In this document: positions 1-8,061 of the stretch, in pieces | Layout: every line of letters begins with the position of its first letter | Numbering within the stretch: the stretch's first letter is position 1 | Notes under the pieces: generated by a model | Database searches by the model: none | What the model was told of the DNA's origin: nothing | The model's input: only the letters and a program-made list of their open reading frames with translations | Translations under genes and position numbers: made by a program | From: Nocardia albiluteola | GTDB lineage: Bacteria > Actinomycetota > Actinomycetes > Mycobacteriales > Mycobacteriaceae | Reading direction: 5' to 3' | DNA length: 64,000 nucleotides | NCBI RefSeq assembly: GCF_018860155.1 | Contig: NZ_JAHKNI010000006.1 | Span: 186,001 to 250,000 of the forward strand

Positions 1-1078
1 GCTCACCGAGGGGCTGGCCGATGCCCGGCATCGCTGGGGCCACACCCCCTCGGGCATCTGGGCGCCCGAATGCGGGTTCACCCCGGGCATGGAACGAGGC
101 TATGCCGCGGCGGGTGTGACGCATTTCATGGTCGACGGGCCCGCGCTGCGCGGCGACACCACGCTCGGGCGACCCGTGCACGAGTCGGATGTGGTCGCGT
201 TCGGGCGGGATCTGCAGGTCAGTTACCGGGTGTGGTCGCCCAAGTCGGGGTATCCCGGGCACGGCGCCTATCGCGACTTCCATCATTACGATCACGCCAC
301 CGGGCTCAAGCCGTACCGCGTCACGGGCAAGAAGGTCGAGGGGCAGGACAAGGCGCCCTACGACGCGGAACTCGCCGCGGCGGCGGTGCGACGCGACGTC
401 GCGGACTTCGTGGAGACGGTGCGCGAGCGGCTGCTGTCCGAATCCGCCCGGATCGGGCGTCCGGCGCTGGTGGTGGCCGCCTTCGACACCGAACTGTTCG
501 GGCACTGGTGGCACGAGGGCCCGCAGTGGCTCGAACAGGTGCTGCGGGCGTTGCCCGAGGCTGGGGTCACGGTCGGCACGCTCGCCGACGCCCGCGCCGA
601 TGGCTATGTGGGGGAACCGGTTCCGCTGGACGACTCGTCGTGGGGCTCGGGTAAGGACTGGCGGGTGTGGGCCGGGGAGCAGGTGCGGGATCTGGTCGAG
701 CTGAACGCGGAGATCGTGCAGTTCACCCTGGACACGCTGGACAAGCACCGCGCGGAGGCGCCCCCACGCACCGCGGAGGTGCGGGATCCGGTCGCGGATC
801 AACTGCTGCGCGAGGCCATCCTGGCGGTCTCCAGCGACTGGGCATTCATGGTCAGCAAGGATTCCGCGGCCGGATACGCGCGCGACCGCGCCCACCAGCA
901 CGCGCACGCGGTGCGCGAGATCGCGGCGATGTTGGCGTCCGGTCAGCTAGCCAAAGCACGGCAGTTGGCGGCAGGATGGAGCGCGGCCGACGGGCTGTTC
1001 CCGGCGCTGGATGCGCGGCGACTGGGCGTGGGCTCCCCGGACCCGGTAATGCCAATGGAAAACAGGTACCCCGCATGA
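1..1078 (+). CDS. GH57 family alpha-1,4-glucan branching enzyme, 3' part (5' end outside window)
   Basis: The protein is a cytoplasmic alpha-glucan branching enzyme of glycoside hydrolase family 57, which introduces alpha-1,6 branches. The frame is open from base 2. The first visible residues include WAPECGF, the family block carrying the nucleophile Glu. The later block AAFDTELFGHWWHEG contains the catalytic acid Asp. SYRVWSPKSGYPGHGAYRDF is another strongly conserved GH57 stretch. The C-terminal helical domain follows, with a long run of alternating His, Ala and Arg near the end. The stop overlaps the start of the next gene (ATGA), so the two are translationally coupled. From family knowledge, the mycobacterial pair Rv3031-Rv3032 makes methylglucose lipopolysaccharide/alpha-glucan. 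That role is inferred here from pairing. Confidence 0.9.
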   Translation, partial: LTEGLADARHRWGHTPSGIWAPECGFTPGMERGYAAAGVTHFMVDGPALRGDTTLGRPVHESDVVAFGRDLQVSYRVWSPKSGYPGHGAYRDFHHYDHATGLKPYRVTGKKVEGQDKAPYDAELAAAAVRRDVADFVETVRERLLSESARIGRPALVVAAFDTELFGHWWHEGPQWLEQVLRALPEAGVTVGTLADARADGYVGEPVPLDDSSWGSGKDWRVWAGEQVRDLVELNAEIVQFTLDTLDKHRAEAPPRTAEVRDPVADQLLREAILAVSSDWAFMVSKDSAAGYARDRAHQHAHAVREIAAMLASGQLAKARQLAAGWSAADGLFPALDARRLGVGSPDPVMPMENRYPA

Positions 1079-2334
1079 AGATCTTGATGGTGTCGTGGGA
1101 GTACCCGCCGGTCGTGGTCGGCGGGCTGGGCCGGCACGTGCATCACCTGGCCACCGAGCTGGCCGCCGCGGGGAACGAGGTCGTCGTGCTGGCGCGACGC
1201 CCGATGGGCACCGATGCCTCCAGCCATCCCACGTACTCCTATATCGAGGACCGGGTGCTGGTCGTCGCGGTGGCCGAGGATCCGCCCGCCTTCGACTTCG
1301 GCGAGGATATGCTCGCCTGGACCCTGGCGATGGGCCATGCGATGGTGCGCGCGGGCGTGGCGCTGAGCAAGCCCGGCATCGCCGAGGGCTGGGCCCCCGA
1401 TGTGGTGCACGCCCACGACTGGCTGGTCGCGCATCCGGCGATCGCGCTGGCCGAATACTTCGACGTGCCACTGGTATCCACCATCCACGCCACCGAAGCC
1501 GGGCGGCACAGCGGCTGGGTGTCGGGCCGGGTCAACAAGCAGGTGCATTCGGTCGAGTGGTGGCTGGCCAACGAATCCGACGCGCTGATCACCTGCTCGG
1601 CCTCGATGCAGGACGAGGTGGAGCGGCTCTACGGCCCCGAGCGGGTGCCGATCCGGGTGATCCGCAACGGAATCGACGTGGCCGCTTGGTCCTTTCGCAC
1701 CCGCGCGCCGCGCACGGGTCCGCCGCGGCTGCTGTATGTCGGGCGGCTGGAATACGAGAAGGGCGTGCAGGACGCGATCGCGGCGCTGCCGCGGATCCGC
1801 CGCGCGCATCCGGGCGCGACGCTGACGGTCGCGGGCGTGGGCACCCAATTCGATTGGCTGCGTGAGCGGGCCCGCACGCACCGGGTGGCGCGGGCGGTGA
1901 ATTTCGTCGGGCGCCTGGATCACGACGAGCTGCTGGGCTGGTTGCACGGGGCGGATGCCATCGTGCTGCCCAGCCGCTACGAGCCGTTCGGCATCGTGGC
2001 GCTGGAGGCGGCCGCGGCGGGAATTCCGCTGGTGACCTCCAGCGCGGGCGGACTGGGCGAGCTGGTGGTGGACGGGGTCACCGGCGCGTCCTTCGAGCCG
2101 GCCGATGTCAACGGGCTGGTCGAGGCCGTCTGCGCGGTGCTGGACGATCCGGCCGCGGCGCAGGATCGGGCGTATTCCGCGCGAGAGCGGTTGACGGCCG
2201 ATTTTGCCTGGGATGTGGTCGCGGCCGAGACAATTCAGGTGTACCAGGCCGCCAAGCGCCGCGTCCGGACGCCGCTGGGCCGTCCCGTTGTCGTGGAACG
2301 CCCACTGCCGGAACGGGATCCGAACTCCGACTGA
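1075..2334 (+). CDS. GT4 family glycosyltransferase (alpha-1,4-glucan synthase, Rv3032-like)
   Basis: This is a 419-residue retaining GT-B glycosyltransferase that extends alpha-1,4-glucan from a nucleotide sugar. The N-terminal half carries a glycogen-synthase-like start (KILMVSWEYPPVVVGGLGRH, a glycine-rich donor loop) and VVHAHDWLVAHPAIAL. The C-terminal half has LLYVGRLEYEKGVQDAI and the GT4 motif region PSRYEPFGIVALEAAAAGIPLV, whose EPFGxxxLE glutamates bind the donor. Its ATG at 1075 overlaps the stop of the GH57 gene. The length is close to the mycobacterial homologue as I recall it (about 414 residues). An elongating enzyme coupled to a branching enzyme points to a branched glucan or a methylglucose lipopolysaccharide precursor. 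The final product cannot be read from sequence. Confidence 0.9.
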   Translation: MKILMVSWEYPPVVVGGLGRHVHHLATELAAAGNEVVVLARRPMGTDASSHPTYSYIEDRVLVVAVAEDPPAFDFGEDMLAWTLAMGHAMVRAGVALSKPGIAEGWAPDVVHAHDWLVAHPAIALAEYFDVPLVSTIHATEAGRHSGWVSGRVNKQVHSVEWWLANESDALITCSASMQDEVERLYGPERVPIRVIRNGIDVAAWSFRTRAPRTGPPRLLYVGRLEYEKGVQDAIAALPRIRRAHPGATLTVAGVGTQFDWLRERARTHRVARAVNFVGRLDHDELLGWLHGADAIVLPSRYEPFGIVALEAAAAGIPLVTSSAGGLGELVVDGVTGASFEPADVNGLVEAVCAVLDDPAAAQDRAYSARERLTADFAWDVVAAETIQVYQAAKRRVRTPLGRPVVVERPLPERDPNSD

Positions 2335-2358
2335 ATTCGTCCTCGTCCCGGCGCGCTG

Positions 2359-2390
2359 TCGGCCGGGATGCCGCGGTGGCTTCCGGCCGA
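2359..2390 (+). terminator. Hairpin downstream of the glucan genes, possible terminator
   Basis: TCGGCCGG (2359-2366) pairs with CCGGCCGA (2383-2390), and the pairing extends inward with a bulge (GATGCC against GGCTT). It lies 25 bases after the GT4 stop. There is no clear T tract, so it may instead be a processing or pausing structure. Confidence 0.35.
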
Positions 2391-2514
2391 GAGCACACCG
2401 CAATGACCGCGTACCCGGAATTCGGTTTCGGACCGATCGCTCACGGGTGTTACCTTCTACTCGATTTCGACATGAGCCGGTCGCGGGCCGGTTGCGCGTG
2501 GGGAGGATTCGGCA

Positions 2515-3312
2515 GTGGACAAGCTGCAGTGCGACTGGTGTGGGGTGCAGACGCCGCCCGGCACCGGCCGGACCTGCCCCAGTTGCGGTGCGCCGCTGGA
2601 CGAGGCGAACAAGGTCAGCGATTCGGGCTGGCGGGAGGCGCCGCGGCTGCGGGACATGACCGAATTCCGGTTCGGCAACAGCACCTGCCAGGTCGAGGGC
2701 GAGCTGGTGCCGGTGGCCGAGATCGCGCTGGGCCCAGGCGATCAGGTGTACTACGAGCATCACGTGATGCTGTGGAAGGACGAGCAGGTCCCGATCTTCG
2801 CGCTCAACACCGGCGGCGGCATGAAGCGCTCGCTGGCCGGGATGCCGCACGTGATCACCGTGTCCCAGGGGCCGGGCCGGGTGGCGTTCTCCCGGGATTC
2901 GCCGGGCGAGCTGGTGGTGCTGCCGATGCATCCGGGTATGGAACTGGACGTGCGTGAGCACGCCTTCCTGCTGGCGTCCGGGAGCATCAACTATTCCTTC
3001 GTGCGCATCAAGGGCCTGGCCAACGTCCTGCACGGCGGCAACGGCATGTACATGGACCGCTTCATCACCCAGGGGTATCCCGGGCTGCTGATGCTGCACG
3101 GCTACGGCAACGTCTTCGAGCGGATGCTGCGGCCGGGGGAGAAGATCCTGGTCGAGCCGGGCGGATTCCTCTACAAGGACGCCACCGTGCAGATGCAGGC
3201 GGTGCCGCAGAACATCAAGGTGGGGCTGTTCGGCCGGTTGTATCTGGCCGAGATGACGGGCCCCGGCCGCGTCGGCATCCAGTCGATGTACGTGCACCAC
3301 CGGTCCGGGTAG
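2515..3312 (+). CDS. AIM24 family protein with N-terminal zinc ribbon (copy 1)
   Basis: This 265-residue protein has an N-terminal zinc ribbon (CDWC at residues 6-9, then CPSC) joined to an AIM24/TIGR00266-type beta-sandwich domain. The domain shows the typical strands ending in LVEPGGFLYKDATVQMQ and GPGRVGIQSM. The start is GTG at 2515, preceded by GGAGG at a suitable distance. A second, diverged copy begins 6 bases after the stop, so the two form an operon. AIM24 domains are known in bacteria and in mitochondria (cristae organisation in yeast). The bacterial function is not established. The zinc ribbon suggests protein or nucleic acid binding, which is inference. Confidence 0.8.
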   Translation: MDKLQCDWCGVQTPPGTGRTCPSCGAPLDEANKVSDSGWREAPRLRDMTEFRFGNSTCQVEGELVPVAEIALGPGDQVYYEHHVMLWKDEQVPIFALNTGGGMKRSLAGMPHVITVSQGPGRVAFSRDSPGELVVLPMHPGMELDVREHAFLLASGSINYSFVRIKGLANVLHGGNGMYMDRFITQGYPGLLMLHGYGNVFERMLRPGEKILVEPGGFLYKDATVQMQAVPQNIKVGLFGRLYLAEMTGPGRVGIQSMYVHHRSG

Positions 3313-3318
3313 GCCGCG

Positions 3319-4197
3319 ATGAATGCCTACACCTGCCTGTTCTGCCGTCAGCCCAGCGATCCCAACGCCCGCACCTGCCCCAATTGTGGTGCGCCGGTGG
3401 ATATCCGGGCCGCCGTCAGTGCCTCGGGCTGGACCAAGCAGCCCGCGATCCGGGACATGGCCCGGATCCAGTTCGGCCAATCCCGCTGTCAGATCGAGGG
3501 AACTCTGCTCCCGGCCGCGGATTTCGCCCTCGCACAGGGTGATTGGATCTACTTTTCGCACCATCACCTGCTGTGGGCCGATCCGAGCGCACAGCTGGAC
3601 AGGATGAGCCTCAAGGGCGCGTGGAAGCGGATGATGGGCGGGTTGCCGCTGGTCATGATGACCGGCCGCGGGCCCGGGCACATCGCGCTGGCCGGCACCC
3701 ACGCCGGGGACATCGTCGTGCTGCCGCTGGCGCACAATCAGCGAATGTGGGTGCACGAGCACCGATTCCTGGGGGCCAGCGGCAATATCTCCTACGACTG
3801 GGCCAACAACAACGTCTGGTTCGTCACCGGTTCCGGCGACGACCGCAAGACGCACTATCCGCTGGGCATGTTCGGCGACATCTTCACCGCGCAGGGCGGC
3901 CCGGGGCTGTTGCTCCTGCACTCGCCGGGCAACACCTTCATTCGCGACCTGGCTCCGGGGCAGAGCCTGCTGGTCAAGCCGTCGGCGCTGTTGTACCGCG
4001 ATCTGTCGGTGACCGCGCACCTGCACCTGGAATATCCGCACACCCGCGGCCTGGGATGGTGGCGCAGCTTCAGCTATCGGAGCATCTGGCTGCGGCTGGT
4101 CGGGCCGGGGCGCGTCGCCGTGCAGTCGGTGTACGTGCCGGAGGAGGAGTCCGAGGCGATCCGCTCGCATTCGCAGGCGACCGTGCGCCGCTGGTGA
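3319..4197 (+). CDS. AIM24 family protein with N-terminal zinc ribbon (copy 2)
   Basis: This is a 292-residue paralogue of the preceding protein. It has the same architecture: a zinc ribbon (CLFC at residues 5-8, then CPNC), a linker with a SGWTKQPAIRDMARIQFG segment matching the SGWREAPRLRDMTEFRFG segment of copy 1, and an AIM24 beta-sandwich ending GPGRVAVQSVYVPEE. It differs in carrying an insertion before the last strands and a longer C-terminal tail. The 6-base gap to copy 1 indicates co-translation. The two diverged copies probably arose by tandem duplication and may assemble as a hetero-oligomer. Function unknown. Confidence 0.8.
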   Translation: MNAYTCLFCRQPSDPNARTCPNCGAPVDIRAAVSASGWTKQPAIRDMARIQFGQSRCQIEGTLLPAADFALAQGDWIYFSHHHLLWADPSAQLDRMSLKGAWKRMMGGLPLVMMTGRGPGHIALAGTHAGDIVVLPLAHNQRMWVHEHRFLGASGNISYDWANNNVWFVTGSGDDRKTHYPLGMFGDIFTAQGGPGLLLLHSPGNTFIRDLAPGQSLLVKPSALLYRDLSVTAHLHLEYPHTRGLGWWRSFSYRSIWLRLVGPGRVAVQSVYVPEEESEAIRSHSQATVRRW

Positions 4198-4239
4198 ATC
4201 TCGCGGCTGTGCCTATGGCGGCGCTTCTGAGGGCCCTGC

Positions 4240-4581
4240 GTGGTTACGCAAGCTGCCTCCTCCGGGCCCGCAGTCGCCGTCGCGGCGGTGGCATTCTCGC
4301 TGCGGCCCAACATCATCGGGCTGTTCGCCTCGGTGCTCAACAGCCTGTCCGTGCCGATCATGCTGCTGTCGGGCATCCTGCTGCCGATGAGCCTGGCGCC
4401 GCACTGGCTGCGGATCATCGCCGACATCAACCCGTTCAAACATACGGTGGAGGCGGCGCGGGCGATGTTCCGCGGCGATTTCGGCGCCTCGGAGGTGTAC
4501 CTCGGCACCGGGCTCACCGTCGGGGTCTCGCTGGCGCTCGTCGTGGTCGGCGCGCGCAGTTTCGCGCGGGAGAACGCCTGA
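4240..4581 (+). pseudogene. ABC-2 type transporter permease, C-terminal remnant
   Basis: The 113-residue reading frame matches only the last part of an ABC-2 (DrrB-like) permease. It has two hydrophobic helices (NIIGLFASVLNSLSVPIMLLSG and a C-terminal TVGVSLALVVVGARSF) and the conserved join PHWLRIIADINPFKHTVEAARAMFRGDF. Full-length permeases of this type have about 250 residues and six helices. The bases before it (4198-4239) encode neither the missing helices nor a plausible start, and no ATPase partner is nearby. It is therefore best read as a decayed fragment, although a translated short protein cannot be excluded. Confidence 0.65.
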
Positions 4582-4898
4582 GCGACAGCGGGGTTGGAGC
4601 CGCACGCCCCGGGATGTCCCGGGAAAGCGTCGGCAAGGGCCGTCGACGGCGTCCGCGGCATCGTCGAGTATCTTGCACACTCCGCCGGGTGCGGCGATCA
4701 CGAGGTCACGATCGGGGATAGGGACGGGTGTGAAGATCACGAGCAGGCGTCCGGGAACGAGACTGTTCGGAAACTGGGCGAACTGGGCGCATCGGCGTGG
4801 TGAACGTCCGGTGTGACGCTCGTCTCGTTCACCCGACTGGCATCGAAACGACACTCGGCGGTCGCCCCAGGGCCGATTCGGGCTGGCTTCATCAGGAC
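4582..4898. other. Intergenic region with no recognisable gene
   Basis: Between the permease remnant and the acyltransferase I see no protein with family resemblance, no tRNA and no strong hairpin. The reading frame of the next gene stays open back to 4797, but the residues upstream of ATG 4899 look non-coding. This stretch probably holds the promoter of the acyltransferase pair. Confidence 0.4.
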
Positions 4899-5726
4899 AT
4901 GGCGACAAAGGCAGTATCAGATACCGCCCTTTTCACTCCGGGGGCGGCCCGCTCGACGCAGCCACAATACTCCCTCGTGGTGTCCTCCGATCTCGAGCAC
5001 CGTACCGCGGCGCAGCGCCTGCGCTACCAGGTGTTCGCCGGAGAACCGGGCTTCAACATCCCCGAGCGCGCGGACGGGCTGGACGCCGACGTCTTCGACG
5101 AGCACTGCGACCACCTGCTGGTGCGCGACGAGCTGACCGATCAGTTCGTCGGCTGCTATCGGATGCTGCCGCCGGACAAGGTCGCGGCGGCCGGGGGTTA
5201 CTACACGGCCACCGAATTCGACCTCACCGCAATGGATCCCGAGGGGCATCGGATGGTGGAGATGGGCCGGGCCTGTGTGGTACCCGATCATCGCAACGGT
5301 TCGGTGCTGACGCTCATGTGGGCGGGCATTCTGCACTACATCCAGCTCACCGGCTACGACTGGGTGATGGGCTGCGTCTCGGTGCCCATGCAGGACAGCC
5401 CCGCGGATCCGGCCGGGGTGAACGTGCGCGGTGTGCGGGATCTGTTGCTGTCCAAGCACGCCGGCGATCCGGCGCGGCGTGTGCGTCCGTTGAACCCGGT
5501 CGTCGTGGACGGACGCACTCTGGACGAGCTGGAACCGCCCGCGCGGCCGAAACTTCCACCGCTGCTTCGCGGTTACCTGCGCCTGGGTGCGTGGATCTGC
5601 GGCGAGCCGGCCCACGATCCCGACTTCGCGGTCGCCGATTTCGTCTGCCTGCTCGGCCTGGACACCATCAACCGCCGCTACCTCGAGCGTTTACAATCCG
5701 CCGCCACTGCCATGGATGGGCGGTGA
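4899..5726 (+). CDS. GNAT-type N-acyltransferase (COG3176, OlsB/hemolysin-like)
   Basis: This 275-residue GNAT-fold acyltransferase belongs to the COG3176 group, which includes ornithine-lipid synthase OlsB and proteins annotated as putative hemolysins. Typical blocks are AAQRLRYQVFAGEPGFN near the N-terminus, DEHCDHLLVRD, VGCYRMLPP, and VEMGRACVVPDHRNGSVLTLMWAGI, the acyl-donor binding region. The ATG at 4899 has a short AGGA four bases upstream. The frame is open further upstream, but without family similarity. A PlsC-like acyltransferase begins 6 bases after the stop. An N-acyltransferase plus O-acyltransferase pair resembles the OlsB-OlsA layout that makes ornithine lipids. The actual substrate is not determinable here. 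Confidence 0.8.
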   Translation: MATKAVSDTALFTPGAARSTQPQYSLVVSSDLEHRTAAQRLRYQVFAGEPGFNIPERADGLDADVFDEHCDHLLVRDELTDQFVGCYRMLPPDKVAAAGGYYTATEFDLTAMDPEGHRMVEMGRACVVPDHRNGSVLTLMWAGILHYIQLTGYDWVMGCVSVPMQDSPADPAGVNVRGVRDLLLSKHAGDPARRVRPLNPVVVDGRTLDELEPPARPKLPPLLRGYLRLGAWICGEPAHDPDFAVADFVCLLGLDTINRRYLERLQSAATAMDGR

Positions 5727-5732
5727 GATCCG

Positions 5733-6761
5733 GTGCCTGCCTTATCGACTCCGGGTTCCTCGGTCCTGTCCTGTCCGCCCGGCGCGCCCGTGCACGCGTG
5801 GATGCCGTCGAGCCCCTGCAGTCCCGGCTGTGTCGAGACGGTCGCGCAGACCGGTGGGCTGCGCGCCGTGGGCCGGGCCATGGGCGTGGTCGGCCTGTTC
5901 GTCTCCTTCCCTGCGGTCAATGCACTTACCCCGCGCGGGCGGCGGCACGGTCTGCAACGCGGGTATGCCCGGGCCGTATTACGGTGCTGCGGAATCGGAT
6001 TGCGCATCGTTGATCAGCGTTTCGGTGACGCCGGTGCACAAAAGCCGCTCGCCTGTGCCGATCCGGCGGGCGATGTGCCGGAGATACGGGCCGCCGGTGA
6101 GGGGCAGCTCGTCTCCGGCGCCGCCGATCCGCAGGGCCTGCTGGTCGTCGCCGGACATGTCGGCTGGACCGATGTGATCGCGCTGGCCGCCGTGCAGCCG
6201 ATGGGCTTCGTGGCCCGCGCCGACCTGATCGAATGGCCACTGCTCGGCCGCCTGGCCCGGTTCATGCGGGTGATCCCCATCGAGCGGGAGCGGCTGCGGC
6301 AGCTGCCCGAGGTCATCTCGGCCATCGCCGCGCGCCTGCGCGCCGGTGATCGCGTCACGGTCTTCCCCGAGGGCACCACATGGTGCGGTCGTGCCCACGG
6401 CCGCCACCGCCCCGCGCTGTACCAGGCGGCCGTCGACACCGGCGCTGCGGTCCAGCCGATCCGCGTGCGCTACCTCGATCGCGACGGCAATGTGTCCACC
6501 GTCCCCGGCTTCGTCGGGACCGACACCTTTCTGGATTCCGTCAGCCGGGTGCTGCACTCCAAGGGCGTGACCGCCGAGATCGTGCTGCTCCCGCGCCAGA
6601 CTCCCGGGCCGGACCGCCACGACCTTGCCCGACGCTGCGAGCAGGCGATCCGCGGCCCGGAAACGGTCGACATCGACGCCCACGCCACTGCGGTGGGCAC
6701 CGGTCCGACCCGGGAGATCGTCCAGGACAACGAAATTCGCTCGACGGCGACCGTATCGTAA
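5733..6761 (+). CDS. 1-acyl-glycerol-3-phosphate acyltransferase-like protein (PlsC family)
   Basis: This is a 342-residue lysophospholipid-type O-acyltransferase. The HX4D catalytic motif appears as HVGWTD (around residue 144), and the second family block as FPEGTTWCG (about 212-220), where EGT binds the acceptor phosphate. A hydrophobic segment (VGLFVSFPAVNAL) near residues 52-64 probably anchors the protein to the membrane. The start is GTG at 5733, six bases after the preceding acyltransferase, so the two are co-translated. The pair may build an acylated amino-lipid or phosphatidic acid. It is the last backbone gene before the accessory island. Confidence 0.85.
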   Translation: MPALSTPGSSVLSCPPGAPVHAWMPSSPCSPGCVETVAQTGGLRAVGRAMGVVGLFVSFPAVNALTPRGRRHGLQRGYARAVLRCCGIGLRIVDQRFGDAGAQKPLACADPAGDVPEIRAAGEGQLVSGAADPQGLLVVAGHVGWTDVIALAAVQPMGFVARADLIEWPLLGRLARFMRVIPIERERLRQLPEVISAIAARLRAGDRVTVFPEGTTWCGRAHGRHRPALYQAAVDTGAAVQPIRVRYLDRDGNVSTVPGFVGTDTFLDSVSRVLHSKGVTAEIVLLPRQTPGPDRHDLARRCEQAIRGPETVDIDAHATAVGTGPTREIVQDNEIRSTATVS

Positions 6762-6818
6762 GGGTGTGACCCACCGTACCCCGCAGCGGAAGAAGCGGCT
6801 CAGCCTCGAGCACTCGGG

Positions 6819-7067
6819 GTAGCTGACATCGGCCTGGTTACCCAATCCGACGTAGGTGTGCAGGCCCGGGCCGCGCACCGCAATGGTGTCGCGGACCAGC
6901 GACAGCAACATGTTCCCACTCTGTGTGATCACCGTGATCGGTCCCGGCGGTATGTCGGGCAGGCCCACCAGATTCGCGCCGGTTGCCACGTTCATCAACC
7001 CCGAGGTGTTGGGACCTACCACCCGGATCCCGGTCTCGGCGATGACCGCGCGCAGAGCAGCATCCAA
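6819..7067 (-). pseudogene. ADP-forming acyl-CoA synthetase, internal fragment
   Basis: Reading leftward from 7067, 83 residues match the CoA-binding region of NDP-forming acyl-CoA synthetases: GIRVVGPNTSGLMN, then GPITVITQSGNMLLSLV and GLHTYVGLGNQADVSY. Complete enzymes have about 450-900 residues. Similarity ends abruptly at both sides, and beyond 6819 the frame simply runs antisense through the PlsC-type gene. It sits exactly at the left edge of the hydroxyproline island, so it is likely debris from the insertion or an earlier element. The rest of 6762-7218 holds no recognisable gene. Confidence 0.65.
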
Positions 7068-7218
7068 GCCGAACCCTCAGGACCGCAATGCAGAAGAGTT
7101 CGAACATTGACAGCAACTTCGCGCACCGGGCGGCCGGAGTCGATCACCCGATGTGCCGCCTCCACCCGATATTCGGGTGAATGCGATCGATGCGGGCACG
7201 CCCTCCGTCGAGTCCGGT

Positions 7219-7896
7219 CTATTCGGCCCAGATGTCTCGGACGTGGCCGATGTGGCGGCGGATCAGCTGTTCGGCCGATTCCGCGGCTCCCTGTTCGATG
7301 AGATTGAGGATCTCCACGTGCTCGTGGGCGGAAGGAATGAGTTCACCGCGTTCGGCGAGTGGGCGGACGCCATAGAGGCGGGAGCGGGATCGCAGTGACC
7401 GCACCGTTTCGACCAACTCGTTGTTGCCCGCGAGGCTGAGGAGGCGACAGTGGAATTCGGTGTCGATGGAGATGTAGGTGATGAAATCGTGCTCGGTCGC
7501 GGCCTTTTCGATGCCGAAGGCCAGGGTGCGCAGTTCGGCGAGCTGCTGGGGGTCGATGCCGGCGTCGGCGACCTTGCGTACGGTCGGGACCTCGATGAGC
7601 AGGCGGACTTCGGCGAGGTTGTCCAGCTCCTGTTCGGATGGCTCGCGAATGCGAAAGCCCTTGTTGCGCACGGTTTCGACCAAGCCCTCCTTGGCCAGGT
7701 CGATCATTGCTTCGCGGACCGGAGTCGCGGACACGCCGAACTGTTCGGCCAGTCCGGGGGCCGAGTACACGACGTCGGGGCGCAACTCGCCGGTAATGAT
7801 CGCCCCGCGCAACTTCTCGATGATCACGTCGCGCATGCTCCTCCGGGGGAGGAACGACGTCAGTGTCGAGACCGGCGTATCGGTAGCGGACATCAT
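7219..7896 (-). CDS. GntR family (FadR subfamily) transcriptional regulator
   Basis: This is a DNA-binding regulator of about 225 residues. An N-terminal winged helix (RDVIIEKLRGAIITGEL, then LAEQFGVSATPVREAMIDLAKEGLVE with the GntR recognition helix) is followed by an FCD/FadR all-helical effector domain. That domain contains a RLLIEVPTVRKVAD segment and a DTEFHCRLLSLAGNNELVE segment, whose Asp and His typically hold a metal. The start is placed at the MM pair (7896/7893), preceded by AAGAAGG. The frame is open to 7935. It ends the leftward transport arm of the island but has its own upstream region with an operator-like palindrome at 7989-8000. It most likely responds to hydroxyproline or a catabolite and controls both arms. 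Confidence 0.88.
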   Translation of the reverse strand: MMSATDTPVSTLTSFLPRRSMRDVIIEKLRGAIITGELRPDVVYSAPGLAEQFGVSATPVREAMIDLAKEGLVETVRNKGFRIREPSEQELDNLAEVRLLIEVPTVRKVADAGIDPQQLAELRTLAFGIEKAATEHDFITYISIDTEFHCRLLSLAGNNELVETVRSLRSRSRLYGVRPLAERGELIPSAHEHVEILNLIEQGAAESAEQLIRRHIGHVRDIWAE

Positions 7897-7967
7897 TGCC
7901 TTCTTGTTGCGTGTGGGCGGATGAACGACGACCACGGGGATCGGCCCGTGTGATCTGGTCAGTTGCT

Positions 7968-8000
7968 ATGGTACAGGCGAGACGACCAGTGACATATCAC
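7968..8000 (-). promoter_or_regulatory. Promoter region of gntR with operator-like palindrome (site A)
   Basis: The palindrome GTGACATATCAC (7989-8000) matches two sites near 14.1-14.2 kb. On the leftward strand a -10-like TACCAT (7973-7968) lies 15 bases downstream of it, so a bound regulator would cover the -35 region. No good -35 hexamer is visible. Autoregulation of gntR is inferred. Confidence 0.6.
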
Positions 8001-8061
8001 ATATTACGTGCGCCATCGGGGACGGACCAAATCGCCGGTCCTCTCATCGATCCGTGGATCC

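Noticed and set aside
943-4170. Very long open frame on the minus strand (over 1000 codons) opposite the GT4 and AIM24 genes
   Set aside because: It is antisense to three clear genes, has Arg/His/Pro-rich composition typical of high-GC shadow frames, and shows no family motif.
5979-7067. 362-codon minus-strand frame as one full protein
   Set aside because: Only its first 83 residues resemble a family (acyl-CoA synthetase); the rest is antisense to the PlsC-type gene.
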